Assembly: GCA_016617855.1 (NCBI GenBank)
Contig: JAECUM010000841.1
Location: 112,207 to 176,206 of the forward strand
Source of the DNA: Megalonaias nervosa
Lineage: Eukaryota; Mollusca; Bivalvia; Unionida; Unionidae
DNA length: 64,000 nucleotides
Reading direction: 5' to 3'
Made by a program: the position numbers and the translations under genes. The notes under the pieces were generated by a model, which saw only the letters and a list, made by a program, of their open reading frames with translations, did not search any database and was not told the DNA's origin. How positions within the stretch are numbered: the stretch's first letter is position 1; every line of letters begins with the position of its first letter. This document shows positions 1 through 13,324 of this stretch, piece after piece.

Positions 1-1643
1 ACAACTGTAGAGCTGTAGTGATCAGTCATAAGAGAGAGGACCCTCCTAGCGATCTACAAATCTTGAGGTACAAAGCTGGAGCAATTGATACAATGACAGT
101 GGTTTGTTTGGGGTTCTTACCTTGCGACATTAATCGTCAGCACGATATCATGGAGAGGGATAAGTGGGGTGGGGGAGATTTCTTGAATTACCGTTGCTTT
201 GCTTTTATTTCTTAATTCTCGGTTAGACCCCAGACTGTACCTGTACACATGCAAATTCACGCCAGTCTATAGATTGTAGAGTTACAAAATCTCTAATGTT
301 AAATTCTGTATCATCCCAAACAACGGTGTAAATCGTACGTAGCACAACAGTTGTGTTTATTGCTTTGTTTTCTTTTCTAGTTTATACCTTGACTGTACCC
401 TCAACCTAGACTGTCCTTACACATTTTGCGATCAGATACGAAGCCCATGAACTATGTTTCACCATACTTAATTAACTGACCTCTCGTCCATAACAATGTA
501 ATGATATTATAATTAATGATGCAATGATTAACCGGGTCAAACAAAGGAACCTTCGAGCGGCACACTCATCTTAGTCCTGAATGGACAATATCTCCATAAA
601 GCGTAAACCAATCATTGATTCCAAAAGCCTGTATTACGAAGGGAAAAAATAGTAATCGGCCTCGTATCTGTGTGTGCCTTTTTAGATCATACTACCTCTT
701 TCTATAAAGACAGGCATCCAGAGATACATGTCAGGAGCGATTGCTAGGATACAAACACTATTGTTGGGTTTCTTGCGAGATTAAGTGACAGCAAGATATC
801 ATTGAGGGATTTGTTGTAGTTGTTTTTGTTGTTTTCTTTTCTTTCTTAATTCTCGATCTGACCCAGACTGAACCTCACAGACACATGTGTGGATTAAACA
901 TTCAGATCATTATTATTGTAAACATGTTGACATGAATCTAATTTAAAGATACAGTCTTAATTCTGGCCTCAGAATCTTCTACAATGGAAAATTCCATTAA
1001 GTAACAGAGTATTTTCAGAAAATGGTAATTGTGACTTGGGTCAAGTAAAGGGGTATATAATCTTATTTATCCAAATATTACTCATTCTTGCCTATTGCTC
1101 GTCACATGTGCATCCTACTCGACTTATGAAAAGACCCAACTCTGGAGGGAGAGGTTGCTAATGACAGACATATGTACTTCAGAATAAGGTCGCTAAATAA
1201 TTGAATATAGGTGAAATGTCATTGAACTTAATTCGACTTTTGACATGCAAATGTGAACGAGGAAAAAATGAAAGTGCAAGGTGGATATTTGACAGGAAAC
1301 AATATTTAACATTGCATATAGATCAGCCGCTCAGAGGAAACTCTAAATAAAATTGCATAAATGGGTTACGAAAATAGAGTCTGAAATGATACGAAAAATT
1401 TAACTATACTATAGACGATGAGTGTTTTTTATGCAGTGGAACCTGTGCTAACCACATTAGTGTTCATTAATATAGACAATCAAGTACAATTTAGACAGAC
1501 AGGAACATTGATTTTATGGATAAAACTTGATGAAATTTGGAAAATAAGTTGAATATTTATGTTCGAAATATCTATAAATGTGTATGATATTGTTGAAACG
1601 TGCTGCATCAAACATATTAGATTAAATGAAACAGAAATATATG
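1..1643. other. intergenic or upstream DNA, no gene seen
   Basis: AT-rich sequence with stops in all frames. The only open stretch above 60 codons, near the left edge, has no recognisable motif. No repeat, RNA gene or exon could be supported. Confidence 0.6.
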
Positions 1644-1910
1644 TTGACATGTTAATCATATTTCAGTCTTGTAGACCCAATGACCGTAAAGATAAGTTGA
1701 CATGTTAATTATTCTTTAGTCTGGTAGAAAATGACCATAAAGATATGTTAACATGTGAATCATATTTCAGTCTGGAAGACCCAATGACCATAAAGATATG
1801 TTGACATGTGAATCATATTTCAGTCTCGTAGACCCAATGACCATAAAGATATGGTGAATGTGAATCATATTTCAGTCTCGTAGACCCAATGACCATAATG
1901 AAGACACCTT
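1644..1910. repeat. 53-bp tandem repeat, about five units
   Basis: A unit beginning TTGACATGTTAATCATATTT and containing GACCCAATGACCATAAAG recurs about every 53 bp, five times. The second unit lacks a few bases and the last two differ most at their ends. No coding sense. Confidence 0.85.
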
Positions 1911-2995
1911 TACATTGCAATAAAAGATTACTCCATTTTTGTTATTACAGATAAGAAGTCAGAAAAAACCACATCTAAAAAAAGTTCTTTAGTTTCGTCC
2001 ATGCCCCAGAATAATGTCACAACGTACATAACTCAATAGATATAATTCATAAAAAATCTTCAGCAGCAAAGTAGAGAAACGAAAAATACGAGTCAAATAT
2101 TACTTATGTTCTTTGCAGTGATTTTAAATACACCAGAGGCAACGTTTACCAAATATGTACGTTGCTGACAACGTAATATATTGTCATGTAATATACTGTG
2201 ATGGACCATAAAAGAAGCCAAGACAATTCGATGCGATGTCTGTTTGCATCTTAAATCAGTCCACCAGAGGCATAAACAAATATTTCACTTAGAACATATT
2301 CAAGTATTTTTGCGAAGATTTGTGTTCGACTGCAAAACTAGTGCATGAAAAATTACGACCGAAATATGTAAAACCTCTTCTGTTCACAGAGTAAGATGAA
2401 CAACTTTATGTTTAATAAATATGCTAGATCAATGAGACAAATTTAAAATAAATTTCTAGGCCAAAATCACTTAAAAGTCAAATATAGAGGTCCAGTGCAC
2501 GCAGAATGTAAGTAAATTACAAATGGAAAATGCATACCATTTGTGTTTTGTCTGGTTATAAGTCATCTGCTCATTAAAACACAAGGTAGTATGATCTAGA
2601 TGAAGAAGTAAAATCATACTGAACAACAACGAACATTATATTTCATTCAACAAGGATATTACAGTTGATAGGGTCATGAAATACGAAAAGACATATCAGT
2701 TAAAATGATCACATAGATTGATGGACATTTAGAGAACAGCTGGTTAAAAATATAAGCAACATTTTATAAACATAATATCTGAGAGCGACATTTACTCTTG
2801 TGAACGCATGGATAAGTGTGCAATCATAAATGGAACAGTTACACGAACTAAAGAAAGGTTTTACTCATAGCTTAAAGATTCAAACATAACATATGATGAT
2901 TTCTATTATGTTCAGGATGTCAAGAAACATTTCAACGTTCACATGGATAGAAATCTACATGACAGTTAGGTCAGGAATTGTACGTTAATAATATG
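1911..2995. other. no gene seen
   Basis: AT-rich sequence without a usable open frame, a tRNA-like head or an inverted repeat that I can find. Confidence 0.6.
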
Positions 2996-4091
2996 TAGGG
3001 GTGAAACGATTCATCGATATATCGATGCATCGTTACTTTTGCTGAAATGATACACATATCGATACAAGAGACGGAGAAGCGATACAAAACGATACTTACC
3101 GTATGCATGTTATTTTAGTTTTCAGCAGTTATGAATAATTATTATTAGTTGCCTTGTTATTCTGTAAAATTATAATCCATCTGAAACAGCATTTGTAGAC
3201 ACAGGCATTCATGTTTATTAGTAAAAACGAAAAAGATTATTTGAGAATACCCACTCGCCGTCTACAAGGTTAACACAGTGACATCGTTCGTAATCTGAAA
3301 ACACCCCCACCCCCCATTCCATGCTAAATATCTTAACCCAGAAGTATCTTCAGCATATACTATACATTCCAAACGTGTTCCACATGTTTAATGAAGTACT
3401 TTACTCATCCTTTAATAACCACTTTAACACGAAGTTTCTACTTTGAATTGTATCTTGACTCCTTTGGTCCATTTGAAGGCTACGCTACCGGTGTGTTGCA
3501 CGTTGAAATATGTTACATTTAATTCTCATTTGTGGTTATTGCTTGTTCCGCTCCAGGTTAAAAAATAACCACCAATCAGAAATCAATGTAGCTTATTCTC
3601 TGAGTGACAAACAGGAAGTTTTGGCAGAGCAACGGAGAGACTTCGAGGGAAAGTGATTAGATATGTCAAGTGCTTAAGCGGAGATGCTGTCAAGGTGTGC
3701 CATTGCGTCAATCGTGCAAAATTTGTACGAATTCGAGCGCTAAGAGAACAGTGAAACGCGAGAACTCCCGCAAATTCGTTGAAAGTCCGACATGAAAATG
3801 TGCTCGCCGAAGTATACATTTTTTATTTACCTGTTCTTGTCGCGACGTCTGTTTTTCTGGTAGCAACTGTTCCACATCTGGGTTCTTCAAGCACAACATG
3901 AATGGTTGTGAAACAAAATTGGATTAGAACAACGTGCCCAGGAATAAAAATTATGGCGTAGTTTGAACCATTCATAAAGAAAGTTTTATAAACGACCATC
4001 AAGTTCATATGTATATCGATATGTATCGTATTGCAGGCTGTGTATCATGAATCGTATCGATACGCGGCATAGGTATATCGTTTCACCCCTA
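2996..4091. mobile_element. non-autonomous hAT-like DNA transposon, 1.1 kb
   Basis: The element starts TAGGGGTGAAACGAT and ends ATCGTTTCACCCCTA, a perfect 15-bp terminal inverted repeat. It is flanked on both sides by ATAATATG (2988-2995 and 4092-4099), an exact 8-bp target site duplication. An 8-bp duplication and TAGGGG-type ends are typical of the hAT superfamily. The subterminal regions are rich in ATCGAT-type palindromes. The interior has only short open frames and no transposase motif, so it must have been moved in trans. Confidence 0.85.
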
Positions 4092-4099
4092 ATAATATG

Positions 4100-7000
4100 T
4101 GACATGTTTGAGGAATTTATGAATGTCTGTATTAAAATTGATTGACGTTAATCCTACACAAATATCGCTGGCTTAGCACATGATACAAATTTGTAGATAT
4201 GAACTTGGACTGATAACAGGCTATGATATGTTCATGATGATTGAGAATGGAATAATAGGTGGAATTAGCGTGATATCACTGCATGGACTGGGGTTTTTTC
4301 CTGCCTAAAGCATAATTCATTCTAGCGTGTTGCTTTGATTATTCACCAGAACATCAAACACAAAATAAATATACATTTTGTTCACATCTACGCTTTCTTT
4401 TCTTCGATCTGCTTGTCCAGATCTTCTTGCTCATTTGCTAACTTATGACCAGAACAATGAATCGCTCTCATGTGCACGTCTCAAATCAAGTCAGTCACAC
4501 TGGTTATTAGTCTAAAAATAACACATACGTTTATTAATTTCTGTGTTTTCGTCGTTTATGAAAAAAATACCTTGCCGCTTCTGTAATATGCCGCCCTAAT
4601 TGCACACATTGAAAACAAACTATATTTGTCGTTGTCTGTCTTTCACTTTGAATATTGAAAATTAGCATTGTTAGCAACAAATAACATACCTAACACACTG
4701 AGGCAATTCGAAAATTATAAATCAATTTAATCTCGGCATTATTTGAGTTTATTTGTGTTTATAATAAACTTCTTTTTGTTGTTATTATGTATCTCTTTTT
4801 TATACTTTCTAACTTCTAGTTCAAGACTGTCCAGGTTCATTTCCGTGTTTAACTCAGTTTTGACTATTGTTACGTATCGGCTCGTTCAAAAGTAACAAAA
4901 GAAAAGAGTGAAGACAACAAGCTTTGTAAGTTTTAACAAAAATAATTTATTTCCCTAGAAAACACGGTGAAAAGGTGAAAATATGAAATAGGACTTACGG
5001 TTTGTGAAGAAAATCCAAACATTTATCCTAGTTCTGAAAAAATGCAAGTCCTATCACTAAATAATTTTAACTGAATCCAGGTTCGAATCTTGATGACGTT
5101 CCAAGATGGAGGACGATGACGTTAGATGAAGTCTTTACACAAATGTCCAGAATTTCACGTTGAACCACAATTTGTAATGTACTAATCCAATTTAGAATGA
5201 ATTTCACTGAATGTCTTTGTCCTAAACCATTTGTGTAGTTTTCCAGGGAAAAATAAATTATTATTTAAAAAGTAGATGAACTCCTATAGCTGTCATCTAT
5301 AACAAGACACATCTCGAGCTCTACAGATGTAAAGAAAAAAATAAACTCTTTCCAGCACAAGAAAAATAATACCTTCTTCTCAAGGTATAAGAACGACTCT
5401 GACTATTTCACAGGGACCTAAGTGTTTAAAAACCGAACCAAAACGTCATTTCATGCACGCGCACGAAGAACGCGTGGTTATTTCATCATCTAACAATCGC
5501 AGTACACGATGTAATCAAATATGCTTAGAAATGACCTTTGCCACAACCAATCGTTTACGCCGGTTGTTTATCCAGTAGGCAATCTAAAATAATGCTTACG
5601 CAAGCCGAGAGTCATATTTACGTTCTAAATAAACATAATGTTTCTTTCAAAATATCAGATCCCGTGAACATAATCATCATCATAATAAAATATAATGATA
5701 CAAAAATGAAATAAAAAGAATTCAAATTTTAACACACAAGTAATTAAACTACATGGTCGTAACACTATATTTGTCCTTTTCTTTATTTGGTCTTTAGCTA
5801 TATCGGCGATATCACGTATACGAGTGTCTTGTCTAGCTATTTCCATTTCTAATGCGCATGTCTCTGTTGTAAACTTGTTTTTCAAATCATTTAACTCTTT
5901 TCTCCTTTGGTTTTTTTGTATATTTTATTAATATTATCGTGTACCACAACAATTTTATTAACAACCTAACGAGTAACTTATTTTAATCTTTCTCTTTTGA
6001 GTGTTGAACCTCAGCATGTAAACTGCTTTACATTTCATTAACTGCAACATGTTTTATCGTTTTGATCTTATCACTCAAATCGGGTATAGATAAATTGTAA
6101 GTTGTCCTTATGTCTTTTATCATGCTTTCACATTTATTTTTATTTGAACAGCATTCATTTATTTATTATCATTTATTCATCTCTGTTAATTCATTTATTC
6201 TGCAACTGTAAGAAGTTATTAGTTAAATGTTTTCCTGTTGATGAAGTCCATTTAGCTTTATAAAATAATGAAACAGAGCCCTTTGAAACCGACTTTTTGA
6301 ACCTACATGTCACATGACCAAAGATCAGGATATATTCAATAAGCTTAGACATACCAGAGAAACGTCGGATATTGGACTACTCAATCTAAATTTGCTCTAG
6401 AAACTACTATTAATGAAAGACAAGAAAAAAGGTTACTTGGGGAAGTAATCATGCGAACAATAGACAGTAATGAGACATGAAGAGGTGGGAGGCAATGAGA
6501 AAACAATTAATGAATACAATATAGAATTTAATGTGGATAACTACATGATCCTAAAGTTTGTTTCCGTGTCTACTACTCCCATCCAATGGCGAAGGAACAC
6601 CTCACGTGGTCCGCTCCTACCAGCCAGCTTAAGGATCCCTCCAGACCCTCCTTATCCTGCAGACCAGCAAACCCAGAACCTATAGGACTCACGGTACTAA
6701 TTCAGTTGCCGTTGTAAACCTATGCAAACGCCATGGTCAAACCTATATTTATCAGTATAGATGCATCCTGGATGACAGCCTCTGTGTAGAGAAAACCAAA
6801 TGAGCCGCGGCATTTTCAGGATCTACGGATGTTTGAAACATGTGCTTTCAATTCCTCACTAAAGAGCCGGGTGCTAATATCAGTAATGAGTTTGTTAAAG
6901 GACTGAAATTCGTCGGCAGAACAATGTCTCTATTTTTTCAGTTACAGCTATGATAAGCTCTCAAAAGATTCATTTTACTACAATCTATCTGACATTATCA

Positions 7001-7679
7001 ACCAATCGTGCCCAGCCAAACCCAAAGATACTCTTGTTTCATCTTCACCTATTTCCACACTGGTTCCCATATTTACATACCATTAGTACGGTGTGAAACA
7101 ATTACGTCCTTCGGAATAACCTCACTATCGACGGCAGTATCCAGGATACAAAAATCCCTGAGTTCAATGACTCCCCGTGGAAGACTAACAATACAATGAC
7201 CGAGCTGTGTATATCTGAGGCCCGGTTGCGTGCGAATACAATGATAAACATTATGCATGCGTTCTGGTGTATATTTATAATTCTGTATAATTAAGCCTGT
7301 ATACCTTGATTTCTTTCATAGAAATCCGGAACGACTGTGTAGATAGATGAGAATTACTTATCGAGTCGTCATGCGAGTGTGTCTGCTACGCACGAGTGCA
7401 TATAACACCGATTCAGCACCATCATTTATTGGTGATGCGTGCTTAGTCGTGACGGAATATGGGCTGGTGCGTGCAAGCAAGGCGATGGGTGCCGTTTACC
7501 CGTGGACCTGGGTTAGAATCTCCGTAGAGTACGAATTAAAAATTCTCTAACCTGTATGATAGTATTATTTGTATTAAAATATTAATTCTGCTTACAATTA
7601 TCAAGCATTCTTCTATAGAATCCAGGGATAACACTTTCCGTTCTGTCTGGTGTATATTTATAATTATATATACAAAAGC
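4100..7679. other. no supported gene; minor repeats
   Basis: Mostly AT-rich. About 80 bp near 4905-4985 resembles 10485-10560 and is a dispersed repeat. A minus-strand open frame near 5655-5885 has a polar, coiled-coil-like beginning but a hydrophobic end and no family resemblance; I do not call it a gene. The stretch 6300-7250 is a little more GC-rich with short open frames on both strands and no recognisable domain. Confidence 0.5.
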
Positions 7680-7898
7680 TTAACGCCATTTTTTTCGGCA
7701 CATGATATATACATGGCGGCCAACTTTAACTAGTGGAGGTAGAAGCCGTGATAGAACCACCGACCCACTGGAAGCACCCGCCAGCTTTCTCACATACCCA
7801 CATTGACCGAGCCCGAGATTGAAACCCACGCGGACAGAGGTGCGATGGCAGTTGTTGGTAAAGGCTGGCATTTTAGACCACTTGGACACACAGGACCA
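7680..7898 (-). mobile_element. tRNA-derived SINE, family B, minus strand
   Basis: On the minus strand it has a tRNA-like head with A box (GTGGTCTAAAAT region) and B box, then a body including the TCTCACATACCCACATTG block (plus-strand reading of the complement) and a 3' end with GGCGTTAA. It matches the copies at 7947-8160, 16003-16259 and 17050-17312. The head is degenerate, so it is not a functional tRNA gene. Confidence 0.85.
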
Positions 7899-7946
7899 AT
7901 ACATACATACATACATACATACATACATACATACATACATACATAC
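7899..7946. repeat. (CATA)n microsatellite between two SINEs
   Basis: About twelve CATA units lie exactly between the 5' heads of two oppositely oriented family-B SINEs. Confidence 0.95.
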
Positions 7947-8160
7947 GGTCCCCGAGTGGCCGAGTGGTCTAAAACGCTCACCGCTACGGATCAGTCCCAT
8001 CGCACCTCTTCGTGGCTTCGAGTCTCGGGTTCGGCCAATGTGGGTATGTGAGAAAGCTTGCAGTATCTTCTCGTGGGTCGGTGGTTCTTTCTGGGGTTTT
8101 CCCGGGTTCTTATGTATAGCCTATCTTGTACTGAAAACTTGCGTTAAACCCTTCAACAAC
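7947..8160 (+). mobile_element. tRNA-derived SINE, family B, plus strand
   Basis: The head GAGTGGCCGAGTGGTCTAAA is a Pol III A box region, followed by a B box near GAGTCTCGGGTTCGG. The body contains CTCGTGGGTCGGTGGTTCTT and the 3' part ends in TTAAACCC. It is slightly deleted near the 3' part compared with the 17050-17312 copy. The tail has become a second (CATA)n array. Confidence 0.88.
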
Positions 8161-8212
8161 ATACATACATACATACATACATACATACATACATACATAC
8201 ATACATACATAC
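8161..8212. repeat. (CATA)n microsatellite at SINE tail
   Basis: Thirteen or so CATA units directly follow the 3' end of the plus-strand SINE. Confidence 0.95.
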
Positions 8213-10085
8213 TGTCACGTTGTGGGAAAATATGCCGAGGCCTCATGCATATATATATATATCTTCTATAGTTAATTCGCCTACTCTCTTTGTTAGGCCG
8301 TAGTCAAAGAGCTAGTGTACAGCCAGGATCTTTGTTGTAAATCGCCAGTGACTCCCTACTGACATGAAAGTCAGACTGGGACAATGAGAAACAGAGTGGC
8401 CACCAAATGTTAGATTAATCAAGGCAGTTTCAAAGGAACCAGACCATATCCAATCAAAACTAAGATATTCAAATTTAGGGCGGATTTTCTACGCAAGCAA
8501 GCCGTTATTTTCAGACTAAATTCATTTTGAAATTAGTACATGGGTGAACCCAGTTAAGAGATCCAGAAAGTTTAGATTGTACTCCGAGTGGTAAACTTGC
8601 CACTCGTGAAAGGGGAGAAGAAATTTTCGTGGAATTCGAGGTTGGGATCTGCGAAGGTTTCTTAAGGTAACATGTCTTCGTCCGAATATTCGTACTAGTT
8701 TCATAAATAGGAATTTGTAAGATTGATATATTGTTACGTATAGTAGATTGTTGAACTGAAAATTAGAAAGCCCCAAGTGTCCATTCTATAAATAATTTTA
8801 CTCTAATCAATACAAGACCACAGGTCTCACAACTTTCCAATTGTCTGTCAACCGCACATCTGCATGGTTTCTCTTTATCAACTTTCCGTACCGTCACTTT
8901 TCACGCCGTAAAACTATACAACTCCCTCTAACACAGAGAACTATTTTTACTACGCCACCTTAGCCAGTCAAAACATGGTTTTGAGCCATATTTCGCCTGT
9001 AAAATTACATCACATTTGCCACCTTGGCGACATAAACGGTATCTGCTGACGACGGAACAGTTCCTTCTTGTTTATTCCATTATGTTATTTACCAGTCTCC
9101 AATCATAGATACTGCACCTGGAGTCACACAACCAATGTACACCACTAGATTGTAATAGGGACTATGGAACGACAGGGACACTCCTGCGGCTCTGACCTGA
9201 ATTCACCAAACGTAAACCATGGCATCATGGAAACTCACAAACACTTCACTCCGTGACGTTTGCTCCTAGTACTTGGCTAAATATTTCGGGCTAAGGAATA
9301 TTTCCACAGGACCGAGTTCCTATCATCAAACAAGTAATCACAAAAATCTAAGAATTCCTTAAAATGGAGCGCTATAACCAAATGCGCATACTCCAAATTT
9401 ATTATACGTATATGGAATACTTAGATGTGAGTGCGTGAGTTGACCAGTTCTTAATTTATTTGCCATTATTCTGATGAATGATCTGTGAGAGAGTGATGAA
9501 TTTTCCTTAGAGTAGAGTAGGGAGACCAGATTATACGTCCCTTCTGATTCTACACTCTACAGCCAGCTTTCCGGGTGGAAGTAGAGGGTAGACGCCCAAA
9601 GAGCAGGAACTTGGGAATGGCGCAAAAGAGCTCGTGGAAGACGCCATAGTGACGTCAGAGGCTTGGGGTGTAGGTGCAGTGCCGGAATGAGCACGGGATT
9701 GTCAGCAGCGGAAGTGCCAGGAGAGCACATTAGCCAGGGTACCGGAGTACGAAAGACGACCGGAAGTGACAGATGAATAACGGAATCGAACATCGGAAAG
9801 GAAACACTCTCTCTTAAGACCGTTAAATTTATGTGATGACATTTGGCAACTTGTAATAGGTCATCGATTATAATAGTTTAAAAAAATTGAATTTGAGAAA
9901 TTGTCACTTGAATTATTGAATTCAATTGGTATATTTTATTAAACTGTTATATTTTCCAACTTGAGTTATTTATATACTTAGACCGTCGGCATTGCTGACT
10001 AGGGGCTCGGAGCTATTTAAATTTTAATTGTCCATCTTTCTCTGGTATTAGAAATAATACCGAAGGAGGCATGTGACACATGCAT
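8213..10085. other. no gene seen
   Basis: Unique-looking sequence. The minus-strand open frame at 9557-9793 is in a GC-richer patch but shows no motif and no splice-supported continuation. Confidence 0.55.
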
Positions 10086-10122
10086 ATATACATACATACA
10101 TACATACATACATACATACATT
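10086..10122. repeat. (CATA)n microsatellite
   Basis: Short CATA array just upstream of a SINE. Confidence 0.9.
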
Positions 10123-10137
10123 ATGACTCTGTGGCCT

Positions 10138-10450
10138 ACCGCTCCGGTGGCCTAGTGGTTAGAGAGTCCGCCTCGGATGCGAGAGGTCGTGGGTTCGATC
10201 CCTGGCCGAGTCATACCAAAGACTTATAAAAATGGTACTAACAGCTGCCTCGCTTGGCGCTCAGCATTAGGAGGTTAGTGTTAGTACTGGTCGGCCTGGT
10301 GTCAGGATAATGTGACTGGGTGGTACATCATGTTACATGTCTGAGGCATGATGCCCCAGTGCTAGACATCACTATAAACTGCCACACTGCAGACATCGTA
10401 GCGATATGACTGAAAAATTGTTAAAGATACGTTAAAAATCCAAATCACAC
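10138..10450 (+). mobile_element. tRNA-derived SINE, family A, full length
   Basis: The tRNA-like head has A box GGCCTAGTGGTTAGAG and B box GGGTTCGATCC. It is followed by a body with GCTGCCTCGCTTGGCGCTCA, a GTCGGCCTGGTGTCAGGATA block and a 3' end CTATAAACTGCCACACTGCA. Further copies lie at 26941-27072 (3' part), 27340-27700, 29199-29508 (minus) and 29643-29992. This body is familiar from mollusc SINEs, which supports the host assignment. Confidence 0.9.
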
Positions 10451-11073
10451 TCTGTGGTCTTAAAATAAGTAATAGAAAAGATTGAGAAGGAACATGCTTT
10501 GTGAAATTCAACAAAAATAACGTATTTCCCTAGAATACAATGTGAAAATGTAAAACAAAGGAACTTCCGGTATTTCGAATTCAATCCCAAATAATCACAG
10601 AATTACACTTTAGGAGAAATCCAAATTAAATCCAACGTTGAAGGCGTTAAGGTGTCTGTTGTGGCCTGTATCGCGGTGTTGTGCCAACATTCATTTGCTG
10701 AATCACTGTAATATAATTCCAGGTTTTCATTCACTATTAATCCCAGTGAAAATCTGTTAAAAGAATAATATTTTTATGAGCACCGTGTATTTCTAGAGAA
10801 AACTCGCTCGAATTAATTAATTTGAAGAAATTCCAGCCAAATGAATTACTGGACATAACAATAGTTTGCATTCTAGAAAATGAAATCGTGATAATTTTCA
10901 TAACACCAATAACATCATTATCTGTAGACGTGTCAAGTGATTGACTTCACTGGTCATTATGGATTTTGTGGGTGGAGTTGTCGATAGGTCATACTGACCG
11001 GTTCTCTCGCTATGTTCACTACTTAGTTATACTGTTTTTCTGGATCTCTGTCAGATAGCTCGAAACGCGCGCG

Positions 11074-11126
<53 letters not shown>

Positions 11127-12246
11127 ATGTTTTGTATGGTGTTATGGAAGTTAGAGGGACCTTAAGTTGCTTTATGAGTGATTGGAGAGTCTAAAAGGGT
11201 TGTTGTCCTTATTAAGTGGTGTGGACTTGTGTGTGTACGTGTACAATATATTACGTTGTCTGCTGCACCCAGTGAAGATCATGAATGAAAAATGGATGAA
11301 TGAAAAAAAAACGAAAAATTAATATAATGGAAAATGTAAAAGTAATAATTAGTCATGGAGTTTCCTCAAAAATGTGTTCTCCCTATGAATTCAATGCACC
11401 TCTACATTGAAACAAACGATCGTTTTAACCACTACTGTGTTTTTCCAGTAATAAATCATCTATGGCCATTAAGCGATAAATGTGACATATAAAGTAAGTG
11501 TCAATAATTTATCAAATATTCTTACGTTACAGTATCACTTCTGATAGAATTTCTAACGTTCTGTCAAATATCAAGTGTCATAAAAATGGCATGGTGTGTA
11601 TATCTTTCACCAGCTTGTCTACCAGTCCAAATTTGTTGTCCAGCAGAATCAAGTGCATAAAATGTACCGAGTCCGTTTAGTACCTGATGACACGTGGCTC
11701 CCGTTGTTTAGAGCAATTGATTTAATTGATGATCTCTGTGTCCAGCAGTAACAGGTATTTTAGCTCATACAAATGTGAAGATTCTTTTTCTTGAATCATA
11801 AACTTATTTTTCGATAGTTCCAGGATCAACTAACAAGAAAACAACAACCACTCCTCTTGTATCATAGATATTGCCGAAGATAATAAATATTAACATCTGA
11901 TATCTTAATATATACATTCTATCAACCTGAGTTTGTGTATCTGTTATATACTAGGGCAGATGCATGGAGAGGGTTGTTGTGCTGTTTCTCCGTGATATAA
12001 TTTATATGGGGAAAATCCACCACGACATTTTGAGATACCAAGGAATCGTTTGTTACTTTTATAACTAAAGTGTCTCTAAGTTACAACAACTGAGCGTTGG
12101 TTAACGGAAAAATACAAGCATGCGCTTATAAAACGAGTAAAGAATGAATTTAACTTGAACTAATATAGAAAACAATTAGAGACAATAGTTTGATTGGGTT
12201 TTATTTTAGAGTAGGGCGACACTTGTAGGTAATATAGTGCCGAGAC
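10451..12246. other. no gene; (GT)n and one copy of a local duplication
   Basis: Contains a (GT)n array at about 11077-11122. The flanks of this array (about 11033-11185) are nearly the same as 13243-13381, so a roughly 140-150 bp unit around a GT microsatellite is present twice, 2.2 kb apart. No open frame with recognisable content. Confidence 0.6.
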
Positions 12247-12398
12247 TAATAGAATCTATGTTGGGGTTTGGACCCAGACAAGAAAATCCCAGTTGCGTGG
12301 TTATATTATTTGTCTAACCACGAGGCTCGTGGCGAGACACATAATGTAACCCCGCGACTGGGATTTCCTTGTCTTGGTAGAAACAACGACATAGATTA
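12247..12398. repeat. long imperfect palindrome (hairpin)
   Basis: Centred on CCACGAGGCTCGTGG, with arms of about 60 bp that pair well (for example GACAAGAAAATCCCAGT on the left against ACTGGGATTTCCTTGTC on the right) and weaker pairing further out. It is probably a fold-back MITE; no clear target duplication was found. Confidence 0.75.
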
Positions 12399-13271
12399 TT
12401 TTTCTCACCCAATGTTTTCCAACTAAATTAAAATAGCCCTGCACCCTTGCAATTTAGTTAGCAGATTCAAAACACTCTATCCATCAGGCACTATTATTTC
12501 TTCTCACTCTGTATGAAGGTCATCAGGTTTTGCGCTCTTTTATGAAAATCTGAATGATTATTCAAGTAGAATCTAGCTATATGTGCCGCTCTTAGAAAAG
12601 GGGAAAAACTCCAGAAAAAGCTATAATTGTTATGTGTTCGAAGTATTGTGCAATGAGCGTTCGAGCTACTAGCTTTGGGGGTTTTCTTAAATGATTAAGA
12701 CGAATATGCTAATTAGGGCAGTGGGGTGACCTGTCGATCCTAAGTACACAAGTTCTACGCATGAGAAAATAGAAAAGTAAAATCATTTGATATTATTACT
12801 GTATTATCACATTTAATCGATGGATATCATATGAAATTGACAATAAATAGCCTAATTAATATATTTTATACGGTTAAGTTTTAACTTTCATCAGTTCTAA
12901 TTTGGAAAACGTTATATGGTATGCAAAGGTACGATACTGTGCAGTACAATATGCCTACTGGGTACAGTTCTAACGAAGTGTGAAGCGACATCAGTAAATT
13001 TCTAATTCATGACTTTCTTGGAATTTATATTTTCTGCCCTGGAAATGTGGCAAGTGTTACTATTAATAGTGCAGTGATACGCTACATGGAAATATGTTTG
13101 TGGAAGAGCATATGGACTGATCGTGGGTGTTCGAAAAAGTTAGAAGAAACCAGTTTGACATAACACATTTCTGGTTTTTTTGCCAGCTTTGCAGTAGCAC
13201 TTGAGAGATTTTGGTTATGTGTGGCCGGTGATGTGTATTACCTGTTTTTCTGGATCTCTGTCAAATAGCTC

Positions 13272-13324
<53 letters not shown>

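Noticed and set aside
4861..5260. LTR of a retrotransposon
   Set aside because: TGTTACG-type start and similarity of about 80 bp to 10485-10560 were noted, but there is no second LTR, primer site or target duplication.
6300..7260. possible virus-like or LINE remnant
   Set aside because: A somewhat higher GC content and short frames on both strands, but no residue pattern that holds over more than a few positions.
10138..10215. tRNA gene
   Set aside because: A and B boxes are present but the cloverleaf pairing is poor, and the same head occurs at several places with a SINE body attached; it is a SINE head.
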